Notes under the pieces: generated by a model | What the model was told of the DNA's origin: nothing | What the model saw: only the letters and a program-made list of their open reading frames with translations | Database searches by the model: none | Program-made: the position numbers and the translations under genes | Shown here: piece by piece, positions 54,948-63,639 of the stretch | How positions within the stretch are numbered: position 1 is the first letter of the stretch | Layout: each line of letters opens with the position of its first letter | Assembly: GCA_031761405.1 (NCBI GenBank) | Contig: JASEVX010000007.1 | Location: 36,708,849 to 36,772,848 of the forward strand | DNA length: 64,000 nt | Source: Serripes groenlandicus | Taxonomy: Eukaryota > Mollusca > Bivalvia > Cardiida > Cardiidae | Direction of reading: 5' to 3'

Positions 54948-55303
54948 TAACAACTTTCCACAGGCAGACCATTTAATGGGTGTCTTGCAGCAGACGACTT
55001 TTAAAAACACTGTGGCAAAAGGACAAACTCATCATTTGACATAATCCTTTAACCCTTTCCTTCATACAACAATTCTGCAGCAGACGACTTTGAACGTATT
55101 TTGTCAAAAAATAGAAAATCTCCATAATTGAATGGATAACCTATGACAAAAAGTGGAAAACATTGTGGCAAAAGGAGAAATTGCACGTTTTGTGCAATTT
55201 CTTCTTTTGTCAGTATGTTTTCAAAAAGCCGTCTACTGCAGAGGCGTCAGAAAGCGTCTATATGAGGGTAGGGTTAAGAGTATGTATGTAGGAAAGGGTT
55301 ATA
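54948..55303 (+). mobile_element. TTAA-MITE host, split by a young copy
   Basis: Left TAACAACTTTCCACAGGCAG, TTGCAGCAGACGACTTTT, ACTGTGGCAAAAGGACAAAC; the likely right end after the inserted copy is GTATGTAGGAAAGGGTTA (to 55303). The interior between is partly deleted. Confidence 0.65.
55049..55277 (-). mobile_element. TTAA-MITE, young full-length copy
   Basis: TTAA at 55049 and 55274; TTAACCCTTTCCTTCATACA left, stem TTGCAC-GTTTT-GTGCAA, ATATGAGGGTAGGGTTAA right. Confidence 0.92.
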
Positions 55304-55594
55304 CTTGTCTGGAAGCTTAAAATATACCTATACAGTAACAAGAGAAGAACCTGATCAGATTGCACAGCAGTCTTAGTGTATCTTGGTTTGTACCATGAAG
55401 GATAAAAGATAGGAGATTCTTCCGGCAATTTAGGGTCAAATATTCACTCTCAGTAACGGGATCATAATTATAAAGGTAAATTTGCTTAAATGGAATTAAG
55501 GACTTGATCACTTGACCATGGACAGTGTAGGCTCTGATGAGACTGGGTGGATGCACAGGCTTTCCTCAGTCTTCACTGTTTGCAGATGCCTTAA

Positions 55595-55820
55595 TTAACC
55601 CTATCTCCCATAAAGATGCTGACACCTTTGCAAAAGCTGACTTTTGAAACCATTGTGACAAAAGAAGAAATTGCTCAAAATTAAAAATTTCTCCTTTTGC
55701 CACAATGTTTTCTACTCTTTTTCAATAATTACCAATTTTCCTTAAAGATTTTTTCCACATTTTTCCTAGATGTTTTCAAAGGCGTCTGCTACAGATTTGT
55801 TGTATGTGGGAAGGAGTTAA
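55595..55820 (+). mobile_element. TTAA-MITE, full-length diverged copy
   Basis: TTAACCCTATCTCCCATAAA left, TTTTGCCACAATGTTTTC, right TGTATGTGGGAAGGAGTTAA. Confidence 0.83.
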
Positions 55821-55945
55821 GACCCCCTTTCCCTCATACAACAATTCTACAGCAGACGACTTTGAACATATTTTGTCAAAAATGGAAAATCTCTATAATT
55901 GAATGGATAACGTTACTATGACTTAAAGTGGAAGCAAGACATGGA
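55817..55945 (-). mobile_element. TTAA-MITE, young subfamily, left half
   Basis: Shares TTAA 55817-55820 with the preceding copy; CCCCCTTTCCCTCATACAAC, CAGCAGACGACTTTGAAC, ATTGAATGGATAACG, then truncated. Confidence 0.78.
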
Positions 55946-56266
55946 AATTCCATGAAACCAGGTTTTCTATAATGGAAGGTGTTTGATTAAGAATTAACAG
56001 ATCTGTCAAATCTTTCTGTTAATAGTTAATCAAAGCTAGTAATTCAAGTAACAGGGAATATTTCTATTGATGAATAATCATAATTACTTTGTCAATTAAA
56101 TATATCACAATTTTATCTAACAAATATCAGTTCAATACAGTCAATCGTGTGTTGATGGCCTCATTTATTAAGAACATATAATAGATAACAGATATTAAGC
56201 AACCTTTTGTTGTAAGCAGCCACATTTTAGGATCCCTAATGCCAGGTTGATAATCAGTGATCTGCC

Positions 56267-56312
56267 TTAACCCTTTACTTGATAGTAATGCGTTTATGCC
56301 TTTGCAAACAGA
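56267..56312 (+). mobile_element. TTAA-MITE left-end fragment
   Basis: TTAACCCTTTACTTGATAGT and ATGCCTTTGCAAACAGAC. Orientation opposite to the right half at 57207-57326, so not the same copy. Confidence 0.6.
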
Positions 56313-56321
56313 CTAGATCCA

Positions 56322-56705
56322 GGGCCCGAGGTTATGAAACTTACTCAATTTGAGCATGTAATAGAAATATTGTTGTTGAAGTTAGATGCTTGAGTTACAA
56401 GTTTATGAAATATGCTCATTGCAAAATAGGGTGAAATTACAAACCAACGATGAGAATAAAATCCATGTTTGGAGTTTGTCGCCATGGTTACGAAGCATTT
56501 TTAGTTTGAGCATGATGCTCAAACTAAAAAAGCTCTGTTAGCTTTAGGACAAAGTTTGGAAAAAAAATAAATCTACTTTTAGTTTGTAACTGAAATCTAC
56601 TTTGCAACGAGCCAATTTCCCAGCCTTGTAATCTAAGTGTGTAATTACAATAGTAATAATTATGTTAACATGCTCAAATTGAGTAAGTTTCATGACCTCG
56701 GACCC
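56322..56705. mobile_element. Unidentified MITE with ~36-bp TIRs and a central palindrome
   Basis: GGGCCCGAGGTTATGAAACT then TACTCAATTTGAGCATG (56322-56358) is inverse to CATGCTCAAATTGAGTAAGT then TTCATGACCTCGGACCC (56669-56705). A perfect 16-bp-arm palindrome (TTTTTAGTTTGAGCAT and inverse) sits at about 56499-56531. Non-coding; the target duplication is not clear. Confidence 0.85.
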
Positions 56706-57205
56706 AGATCAGACATTGTGCATATGACACAGCGTCTTGATATGGTGTATATCTGTTCCAAGCTATTTGAAAATATCTCTATGCATGACACAGTTATGGT
56801 CCGGACAAGAAAAGTTCAACTGATGTCTATTTGTTGTCACTGTGACCTTGATCTTGAAGCTACAGACAAAAGTTTTGCATGTGACACATTATATTGATAT
56901 AGTTCATATTTGTGCCAAGTTATTTGAAAATATCTCTATGCATGACAAAGTTATTGTCTGGACAAGAAAAGTTCAATTAAAGTCTATTTCTTATCACTGT
57001 GTCCTTGACCTTGAATCTACAGAATTTTTTATGGCATTTGGCACATCGTCTTGATATGGTGCATGTTTGTGCCATGTTATTTGAAAATATCTCTATGCAT
57101 GACAAAGTTATGGTCCGGACAAGAAAAGTTGACGCCCGCCCGCCCAACCGCCCGCCGACTTCGCCAAACTAATAACCAGATTTTTCCTTTGGAAAAAACC
57201 TGGTT
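56706..57205 (+). mobile_element. ACAAG/hairpin class, ~158-bp monomers, 5' end missing
   Basis: Three monomers with TTATTTGAAAATATCTCTAT and GCATGACAAAGTTATGGTCC; a GC-rich tail CGCCCGCCCGCCCAACCG in place of the GACA tract; a terminal hairpin CCAGATTTTTCC / GGAAAAAACCTGG (57176-57203). Confidence 0.75.
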
Positions 57206-57206
57206 A

Positions 57207-57326
57207 AAAATTGTGGCAAAAGGAAAAATTGCTTGTTTTGAGCAATTTCTTCTTTTGTCACAATGTTTTCAAAAAGCTGTCTGCTGCAGAGGCGTCAGAA
57301 AGTGTCTATATGAGGGAAAGGGTTAA
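57207..57326 (-). mobile_element. TTAA-MITE, young subfamily, right half
   Basis: AATTGTGGCAAAAGGAAAAA, stem TTGCTTGTTTTGAGCAA, right ATATGAGGGAAAGGGTTAA. Confidence 0.85.
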
Positions 57327-57424
57327 AGTTCACCTAAAATGTTTGAAATATAAGAACCTGGAATATTTAGGAGAATGATAAATTCTTTTCTGAAGTTAGA
57401 CGTCACATTTTTAAAACATATGTA

Positions 57425-57469
57425 CATTTTCCAGTCCTGGTAGATTTTTTCTGCCAGGACTGGAAAATG
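57425..57469. repeat. 20-bp inverted repeat with T5 loop
   Basis: CATTTTCCAGTCCTGGTAGA (57425-57444) pairs with 57450-57469 at 19 of 20 positions. No terminator or repeat family is implied. Confidence 0.93.
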
Positions 57470-57499
57470 ACAAATGTCGCATATTTATCATTTAAAACA

Positions 57500-58085
57500 A
57501 TCAAAGTACTGAAAGTACTGCTAACGAATTATTTTGAAAATGTAATTAATAATTGCATTTGATCATGTTTTTTGTTTGTTTTAAACTCGACTATTCGAAG
57601 AATATGAGAGCTATAACAGTCACTTGTGCGTCGGTGTTGGCGTTGCAACTTTGGTTAAATTTTGAAACTTCACTCACTTATTGGACATCATCAAATGACC
57701 TTGCAGGACAAGTCCCATAACTCTATATCAGATTTTGACACAATTATGCGCCTTTTCTAACTTAAAATTTTAGTTAGAGTTGTGCATGCATGCATGTTGA
57801 CCTTCCTTATTGTGGGATTATGGGCTTCCTGCAGTGATTCAATCTTTAATAATTATTTTAGGGATTGAAACATATTTGACCCAAGTAATTATCTGGAGCT
57901 CTGTATCACAGAGATGCCAACAGATTTGTGGAAGTATCGTTGTGCAATTCTATTTGTTTCCTTAAGATATTAGAAGAAAAATAAAATGAAAAATAACACT
58001 TAAACGCACACAGGGAAATCTCACCGTTTTCAACTTGAAAACGATGTTCTAATTATGGACCATTAATTTATATTTATCAGCCATT
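57500..58085. other. No recognised feature
   Basis: AT-rich DNA; no repeat family or exon recognised. Confidence 0.4.
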
Positions 58086-58089
58086 CGGG

Positions 58090-58152
58090 CAAAGGTGCGC
58101 GTCAAAATGCTTGTTTTATCAAGAAAAGCGTCTATTTGTGGGAAAGAGTTAA
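58090..58152 (-). mobile_element. TTAA-MITE right-end fragment
   Basis: AAAGGTGCGCGTCAAAATGC to TATTTGTGGGAAAGAGTTAA. Confidence 0.6.
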
Positions 58153-58532
58153 GTATGCTTGTCATTATCTATTTTTGTTACCATCTGCAACATGTTTGTC
58201 ATGATGCATTTGATTTATCAGGGTATTCATACCATTACAGTATTGTCTATTCTTACTTGAACACATTTAACCCTTCCGATGGATTAAAGTCAGGTCTCCA
58301 GAATGATTCATTGGTATGTGAATTAAATATTAAATAATATTGGTAAATCACTTAATCTTGATGAACTTTATTATTTGAGGGACACATTGTGTATAACTAT
58401 AGGGGAGAAAAAAACAAAATACATCACTGCATCAGTCAAAATCATCCACGGGAACTCCCGTATGCAAAGATCGATTGTTTTGGGGGGAACTTTTTCATGA
58501 TGTTTTCTTTAAATTGGCCGTTGTTTATTTAC

Positions 58533-58667
58533 CATGTTATCGATTAAATTATTAAAAACGTATTCTGCTATTGCAGAACTCCACAGTTCTTCCATTTTGA
58601 TATATTTTAATAACGAACCAGGTTTAATTGGTTGTGCAGACGGATCTTTTTCGCTTGGAGCAGACAT
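58533..58667 (-). CDS. Candidate first coding exon of an unrecognised gene
   Basis: On the minus strand an ATG at 58667 with A at -3 opens a 45-codon block beginning MSAPSEKDPSAQPIK and running to NNLIDNM, immediately followed by GTAAAT, a plausible splice donor (58532-58531). The frame itself continues to a stop at 58509 and is also open upstream to another ATG at 58721. Codon choice is even and protein-like, the middle is amphipathic (EELWSSAIAEYVF), and the block is free of repeats, unlike almost everything else here. CpG-richer DNA lies just upstream (58740-58990). I do not recognise the protein, and no acceptor or second exon was found to the left. It may be chance. Confidence 0.35.
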
Positions 58668-58739
58668 TATTTGTGTATAAATTCCGAAGCGTGAGAACTC
58701 GTTGTTCCGTAAAAACTGCACATACCGGTGAAGTAGGCG

Positions 58740-58990
58740 AATTACATACGGTGTTAGGGTAATTTATTCGACCGCGATTATATTTAACGATCGGGATTTC
58801 TCTGGAAAATACGTCACTTTCAGTTTGTCTTATGATTAAAACGACGCACAGAAAATGTTCTATATTCGTTATTCCGGATTTAAATACGTGATACGACGAA
58901 CAGGAAATATTTTCATTCGTTTTTCCTGCATTTCAATGCGGTGATAATGTATTCACGCACCGTATCTGGAGCTCTGCAGATACATTGCTC
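58740..58990. promoter_or_regulatory. CpG-richer, repeat-free stretch upstream of the candidate exon
   Basis: Contains CGACCGCGATTATATTTAAC, ACGATCGGG, TACGTCACTTTC (CRE-like ACGTCA) and GATACGACGAACAGG, a local rise of CpG against an AT-rich background. No TATA or CCAAT box is placed convincingly. Confidence 0.25.
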
Positions 58991-59403
58991 TACAACGTTG
59001 GGTCGAAGGTCAGGTTTGCTAGCGTTACATAATGGGCACCTGTTAACTACGTCACTCACTAGTCAATGGGCGTACAACTCAAAATTCATACATGCCTGCC
59101 AGGCCTCGATAAATCCACTCGCCCGCTCGCATTTGCGAGTGAATGTTGAGGTCGGGCGAGAAACAAATTGATCACGCTCGCCCGACAGGGCGAGTAAGAG
59201 TCTCCAGATTCAATTACTGATTCCTTGTATTTTTCCTAAACGAAGTTATTTGGTAAAACAATCAAATTGCGAACATCATTCAAATAAAAATATCGAATGT
59301 AAAAAGTCAAACGATACCTTTCTATTAATAACTCACACAAATACTATAGCTAGTACATGTATGTTGACCACGTGATCAGTGTTCATTCTGTTCCCAATTG
59401 TAA

Positions 59404-59440
59404 TCTCGCGAGACAGTTAAAAGAAGAAAGCTTCATCCAA
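59404..59440 (+). promoter_or_regulatory. TCTCGCGAGA motif and CCAAT box
   Basis: TCTCGCGAGA at 59404-59413 is a complete copy of the palindromic element known from many animal housekeeping promoters, followed by CCAAT near 59436. It lies about 190 bp before the exon's ATG, suggesting a retained transposon promoter. Confidence 0.5.
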
Positions 59441-59605
59441 TGAATACGAAATAACACCGCGTGACATTTTCGCCGGCATTATCCATACATACCGCGTGCC
59501 ATTTATTTGCCGCGCTTTCTTGATGCTGTAGTAAACATTTACCTTATTTGGAAATCTACTACGACGCAAATTGTTATCTACCTTTAATTTTCATTCATTA
59601 TCGAT

Positions 59606-59778
59606 ATGACTCGGGAATATCCGATAATCGAGCGGATCAATATGTCGTCTGACAAAATGGAGCAAGGAAAGATGTTTAGATTTTTGCAAGGTGGCGGTGA
59701 CAGTGAGAAAAAAGGAGACGAAAAACTTCGTAAACGTGAACAGGAAAAAGTTGTGAAGAGAAAGCTCTCACAAAAAAG
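59606..59778 (+). CDS. First coding exon of a hAT-like transposon, remainder missing
   Basis: The ATG at 59606 has G at -3; a second in-frame ATG at 59642 has A at -3 and may be the real start. The exon codes about 57 residues, acidic then strongly basic, with an MFRFLQGG motif followed by a Lys/Arg/Glu-rich stretch (EKLRKREQEK). A short hydrophobic -F-x-F-L- motif before a charged region resembles the N-termini of many hAT transposases and ZNF862-like relatives; this is a weak resemblance. The frame runs on to a TAA at 59789-59791, but AAAAAAG|GTATGC at 59778/59779 is a good splice donor. No later exon lies within the element. Confidence 0.45.
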
Positions 59779-59903
59779 GTATGCAAACTAAATAAGAATG
59801 CCTAAATAATATTTTGAATCTGTCTCATATCCTCCATTACAGTTCTAACGCAATCACATTCGTACTAAAAAAACGACCAATACAATTGAGCCGATCTCAC
59901 TTC

Positions 59904-59930
59904 TTAACCCTTTCCTTCATATAAACGTGT
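59904..59930 (+). mobile_element. TTAA-MITE left-terminus fragment inside the hAT-like element
   Basis: TTAACCCTTTCCTTCATATA and then GTGTGGCAG; only the first ~25 bp match. Confidence 0.5.
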
Positions 59931-59992
59931 GGCAGTTTTTCCCCCGTAAAAGTGCAGGGCTAGTAACTTTTGTGCAGGGCGAGTACATTTTT

Positions 59993-60023
59993 AGGGTCAC
60001 TCGCCCTGCAGGCGAGTGACCCT
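59993..60023. repeat. 13-bp-arm palindrome, subterminal in the hAT-like element
   Basis: AGGGTCACTCGCC - CTGCA - GGCGAGTGACCCT, perfect arms. GGGCGAGT/CTCGCC motifs recur near 59120-59205 at the other end, as expected for subterminal transposase-binding repeats. Confidence 0.9.
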
Positions 60024-60290
60024 AAAATAATTTGTCGAGGCCTGCCTGCAGACACATGAAATATATGCCTTTATTATTAAATTGATATTCTCTTGAGAAT
60101 TGATTCTGTGTTGATTCGGCATATCTGTGAGATTTACATGGTTCTTCAGCATGGGTTCGACTTCCGTTAACTACGTCACTCACTAGTGAATGGGCATATA
60201 TAACTAAAAATTCATACGCTTGCCGACAAATGAAATATATATGCATTTACTGTTAATTTGATATTTTCTAGAGGATTGATTATCTATGTT

Positions 60291-60558
60291 GTTTCGATAG
60301 TATAAATATGACTTCACTGTATTGAAAAAAACACGTAGAAGTCATTTTAATATCGAAAAAATACTAGGACTATTTAGGTGCAGCTAATGTGTATTCTGAG
60401 CGGAAGTGTAGTTTAACCGTGACTTCCGCAAAGCAACACAATCGCGTTAACCGCATTATTTTTTGAGAAAAAAAAATTCATTAAAAATAACATGTCTTGC
60501 ATTTAAAACCATTTACAATAGAAGCCCCACCATTTATTTCCTTGTTTTTTCCCCCATC
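60291..60558. other. No recognised feature
   Basis: Contains CGGAAGTG and CACTTCCG-like ETS motifs in inverted order near 60401-60428 (CGGAAGT, ACTTCCG), otherwise AT-rich. Confidence 0.35.
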
Positions 60559-60771
60559 TTAACCCTTATTTCCAAACACAACAAATCTACAGCAAATTAA
60601 CAATTATAAAAACATTTTGAAAAAATAATGGAAAGATCTCTATGAGGGAAAGTTGACTGCTTTAGAGAGACGGCATCTGTACGGGGGGGGAGTCTCCTTT
60701 TTGCCACAATGTTTTCAAAACACGTAAGCTGTAGATGTGACAAAATATGTCTACATATGGGAAAGCGTTAA
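60559..60771 (-). mobile_element. TTAA-MITE, full termini, rearranged centre
   Basis: TTAACCCTTATTTCCAAACA left, a foreign GAGGGAAAGTTGACTGC and G8 run (60684-60691) in the centre, CTCCTTTTTGCCACAATG, right ACATATGGGAAAGCGTTAA. Confidence 0.78.
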
Positions 60772-61244
60772 CTCTGCATTTGTCCCCAAGTTCTTTCTGC
60801 GGGAATTTGTGACCCTCTGTAATTCTTTGCAAGGCATAAGGCTGCTTTCATCTCTCCCACTGAGAATTTGTTCTGTCATTTATGGCATGTCCTGAGAATT
60901 GCATTTCACATTCAATGTAGCAATGTGATAAACTGTTGCATTAACGTCACATTAAAACCAAGGAATTTGTCGTTAAACTACAGAAGAAAAAATATCATAT
61001 CTTCCCACAATTGGGTTGCTGTTTAAGATTTTTCTGGAGCAATTGACTCAAACTCATTTGAGTTTTGGTAAAAATAAAGGTTAATTGGTAAAAAAAAAAA
61101 TGCCTTTAAACTGCTTTTTGTTGTTATTATATAACACTCATGTTAAGTGAATATTTTGTATACATAAGTTGGCTTATTTATTTATCAACATGGAATCAAA
61201 TGTGAAAAGAGTGACTTTTATCCTTGACTTGTAAACATAAACGT
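60772..61244. other. No recognised feature
   Basis: AT-rich, no repeats or exons recognised. Confidence 0.4.
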
Positions 61245-61474
61245 TTAACCCTTTCCCTCATAATACAATTCTGCAGCAGACGACTTTGAACTTTTTTTGT
61301 CAAAAAATAGAAAATCTCTATAATTGAATGGATAACCTACGACTAAAAGTGGAAAACCTTGTGGCAAAAGGAGAAATTGCTCGTTTTGAGCAATTTCTTC
61401 TTTTGTCACTATGTTTTCAAAAAACCTTCTGCTGGAGAGGTGTCAGAAAGCGTCTATATGAGGGAAAGGGTTAA
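61245..61474 (-). mobile_element. TTAA-MITE, young full-length copy (230 bp)
   Basis: TTAA at 61245 and 61471; TTAACCCTTTCCCTCATAAT left, stem TTGCTC-GTTTT-GAGCAA, right ATATGAGGGAAAGGGTTAA. Confidence 0.93.
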
Positions 61475-61477
61475 CAC

Positions 61478-61625
61478 TGTTTTCAACAATGTTTCAGTCA
61501 TATCACTGTGGCCAATTCACATTCTCATGTGCTTCTCTTTTGAAAACATTCTGGTAAAAGGATAAATTACTGATAATTATTTAATTGTCTTCTGCTGCAG
61601 ATTTGTTGAATGTGAAAATGTTTTA
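61478..61625. mobile_element. SINE core fragment followed by a TTAA-MITE right half
   Basis: TTTTCAACAATGTTTCAGTC and ATATCACTGTGGCCAATTC (61482-61525) are an inverse SINE core. TTTTGAAAACATTCTGG to GTTGAATGTGAAAATGTTTT (61541-61625) is MITE. Confidence 0.65.
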
Positions 61626-61949
61626 ACTTTTTATCTTAATATTCATTTTGAAGGTAACTGAAAGACAAAAAGAAGGAATCACAAGCAATTAAATAACAAT
61701 ACAATTCGCAATGCCACGAAACCAGGTGTTCAATGTGGCTTTGTCAGGACTGCTTTCAATCTTCTCCTTTAAAAGTGAAGACCCATTTTTGTTTCAATAA
61801 AACAAAGTCCATTTTCAGATTACCGAAAAAATTTGTGTAAGAAGTTACAGACCAACTATACAGAGTCCCTGTAGCTTAGTTGTTTTCATTCTCTGATAAC
61901 AGCTGAGAAGAAATGTTTTTAGTAACCCATGGACCGGTTTTGATGATGG

Positions 61950-62190
61950 ATTGATTGGTGCTTTATGCAGTTTCAAAAAAAAATTAAGTTATATCACTGC
62001 ATTACCTAGATAAGTTACCGGTACTAATGGTCCATTTATCCTAATATTAGCCAGTCAGTAGTTATGCTAACCCTGTAATCCAGAGCACCAAGGAGGACCA
62101 TTGTAAAGTATTTGGTATGACCGAGGCAGGGTTCGAACCAGTGACAACCTGAGGCGGACACTCTACCACTACACCACAGAGGCACCCCTG
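61950..62190 (-). mobile_element. tRNA-derived SINE, minus strand, well-kept head
   Basis: The minus strand reads GTGCCTCTGTGGTGTAGTGG (A box) and CACTGGTTCGAACCCTGCC (B box), then GGTCATACCAAATACTTTAC, and at the left edge the 3' core with an A-run and (AATC)n-like end. Confidence 0.82.
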
Positions 62191-62194
62191 TGAA

Positions 62195-62430
62195 ATGTTG
62201 TTCTTGAAATTATGAACTTTTCATGCCACTTATGAACTGTTCATTAACTGCCATTAAATAGTTCTTAATCACAGTTCAGGAACTTTAGTTCATGAACAGT
62301 AAGACAAACTTGTTCGTGAACTGTTCAAGAACTGAAGAAGAACATGGCAAATTCTTAACAAGTTCATAAACATCTGTCAAGTGTAATTCAAGTACTTTTA
62401 ATGAACCCTACAAGTTCTTATTCTGTTCTT
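62195..62430. repeat. Diverged GTTCATGAAC / AGTTCTTGAAC minisatellite, left block
   Basis: Repeated GAACTGTTCAT, AGTTCATGAACAGT and TTCTTAAxA motifs. Same family as 63.64-64.00 kb; further worn motifs lie at 62985-63030. Confidence 0.65.
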
Positions 62431-62477
62431 GAATAGTAAGTTTAATATAAATATATCACTGATTTTAAAATGACATT

Positions 62478-62918
62478 TAACAAGTAACTGGATTGCAAGC
62501 AATACCATAGTCCCCTACTGGTTTGCACTAAGTCCAAAAAGGGGCATAACTCATTAAAAAATTGACGAAATCCCAGGAAACGCGAACTTGATCTGTGACA
62601 CATGATTACAAAGGCATATACAAAATTTCAGGTCAATACCTCAAAGCATGTAGAAAAAAAGTGTGGAAAACGAATATTCTAAGTCCAAAAAGGGGCATAA
62701 CTCATTAAAAAATTGACGAAATCCCAGGAAACGCGAACTTGATCTGTGACACATGATTACAAAGGCATATACAAAATTTCAGCTCAATACCTCAAAGCAT
62801 GTAGAAAAAAAGTGCGGAAAACTGATTTGCCGGACTGACTGACTGACTGACAGATGGACTGACGGACGGAGTGCAAACCTAATAGTCCCCTTCGGCACGC
62901 CGGTAGGGGACTAATAAA
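62478..62918 (+). mobile_element. ACAAG/hairpin element, TAGTCCCC subfamily, compact intact copy
   Basis: ACAAGTAACTGGATTGCAAG start; TAGTCCCCTACTGG (62508-); two 151-bp monomers (CTAAGTCC at 62528 and 62679), GGACTGACTGACTGACTGAC tail, GTCCCCTTCGGC / GCCGGTAGGGGAC hairpin, then TAATAA. The intact counterpart of 6002-8222. Confidence 0.9.
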
Positions 62919-63639
62919 ATTACAATGACTTTTAACTCAGTGTGAATCTCTTAAACTACCATTCTGAATAGAGAAATAAGAACATTTATAGATCACTTCT
63001 AGAACACTTCTAGAACCAAAGAAGTTCTTATAAATGTATTATAGTGAAAACTTTTGAAATCTTCTTGTCAAAAGTAAAGGCCCTAGTGAAAAACATTAAT
63101 GCAATTCCTGTGAAATTTCATTGTTACCTGCTATGTTACTGGAATACCAGTAGAATAACCAAAAATACCACTGGAACTGAACTTGAATTTGAAATATACC
63201 AAGGGAGTTAACTCAAGCATAAAACACAGGAACTCTTCAAAAAGAAGTTAGTAATGTTTACTACTTCCTTTACGTTTTTTGGTGGGAGAAATATGTTATG
63301 TTTCAAAGGCACAGAGAAGTTTTTTGTAATTTCTTATGAACAACTTGATGGGCACATTTGGTAAATGTCTTAAATGTTACATTGTTTATTAAATTAGCAA
63401 ATTGTATTATGCTATGTCATAAACAATAAGTTTATATTGGTGATTTATTTAAGTATCACATTGCCACATGTGAAAGAAGCCAATTGTCTTCATATAAAAA
63501 ATATTTTTATTGAATTCTGTTTCAACTATGTTTCAATGAACCAGAATATTTTCTGTACATAATCTGCACAGGCTTTCTGTATTTTCTTCTGTACAAAATC
63601 TGGTTCTTAGGTCCACCCAGACTATTTCATACACTGGTT
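62919..63639. other. No recognised feature
   Basis: AT-rich DNA with worn GAACACTTCTAGAAC motifs near 62995-63030; no gene seen. Confidence 0.4.

Larger units (their letters stand above)
59100..60044 (+). mobile_element. hAT-like DNA transposon derivative, 945 bp
   Basis: CAGGCCTCGATAAAT (59100-) and ATTTGTCGAGGCCTG (-60044) are terminal inverted repeats starting CAGG and ending CCTG. CCTGC at 59095-59099 and 60045-60049 is a 5-bp target duplication. Subterminal CTCGCC/GGCGAG hairpins occur at both ends. Inside are a promoter-like block, one coding exon with a splice donor, and no further transposase. CAG-ends and short duplications fit hAT relatives with 5-bp sites; the class is inferred. 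Confidence 0.75.
59040..60290. repeat. Two-copy direct repeat, one copy split by the hAT-like element
   Basis: GTTAACTACGTCACTCACTA near 59042 and 60168, followed by AATGGGC and AAAATTCATAC in both. Copy 1 continues after the insertion at 60050 (ACACATGAAATATATGCC); copy 2 reads straight through (ACAAATGAAATATATATGC). Confidence 0.85.

Noticed and set aside
56267..57326. The left MITE end at 56267 and the right half ending at 57326 as one copy split by insertions
   Set aside because: The left end has the '+' signature (ATGCCTTTGCA) and the right half the '-' signature (AGAGGCGTCAG at its right end), so they are two different truncated copies.
60399..60430. An ETS-type bidirectional promoter (CGGAAGT and ACTTCCG)
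   Set aside because: Two short motifs in AT-rich DNA with no exon on either side are not enough to call it.
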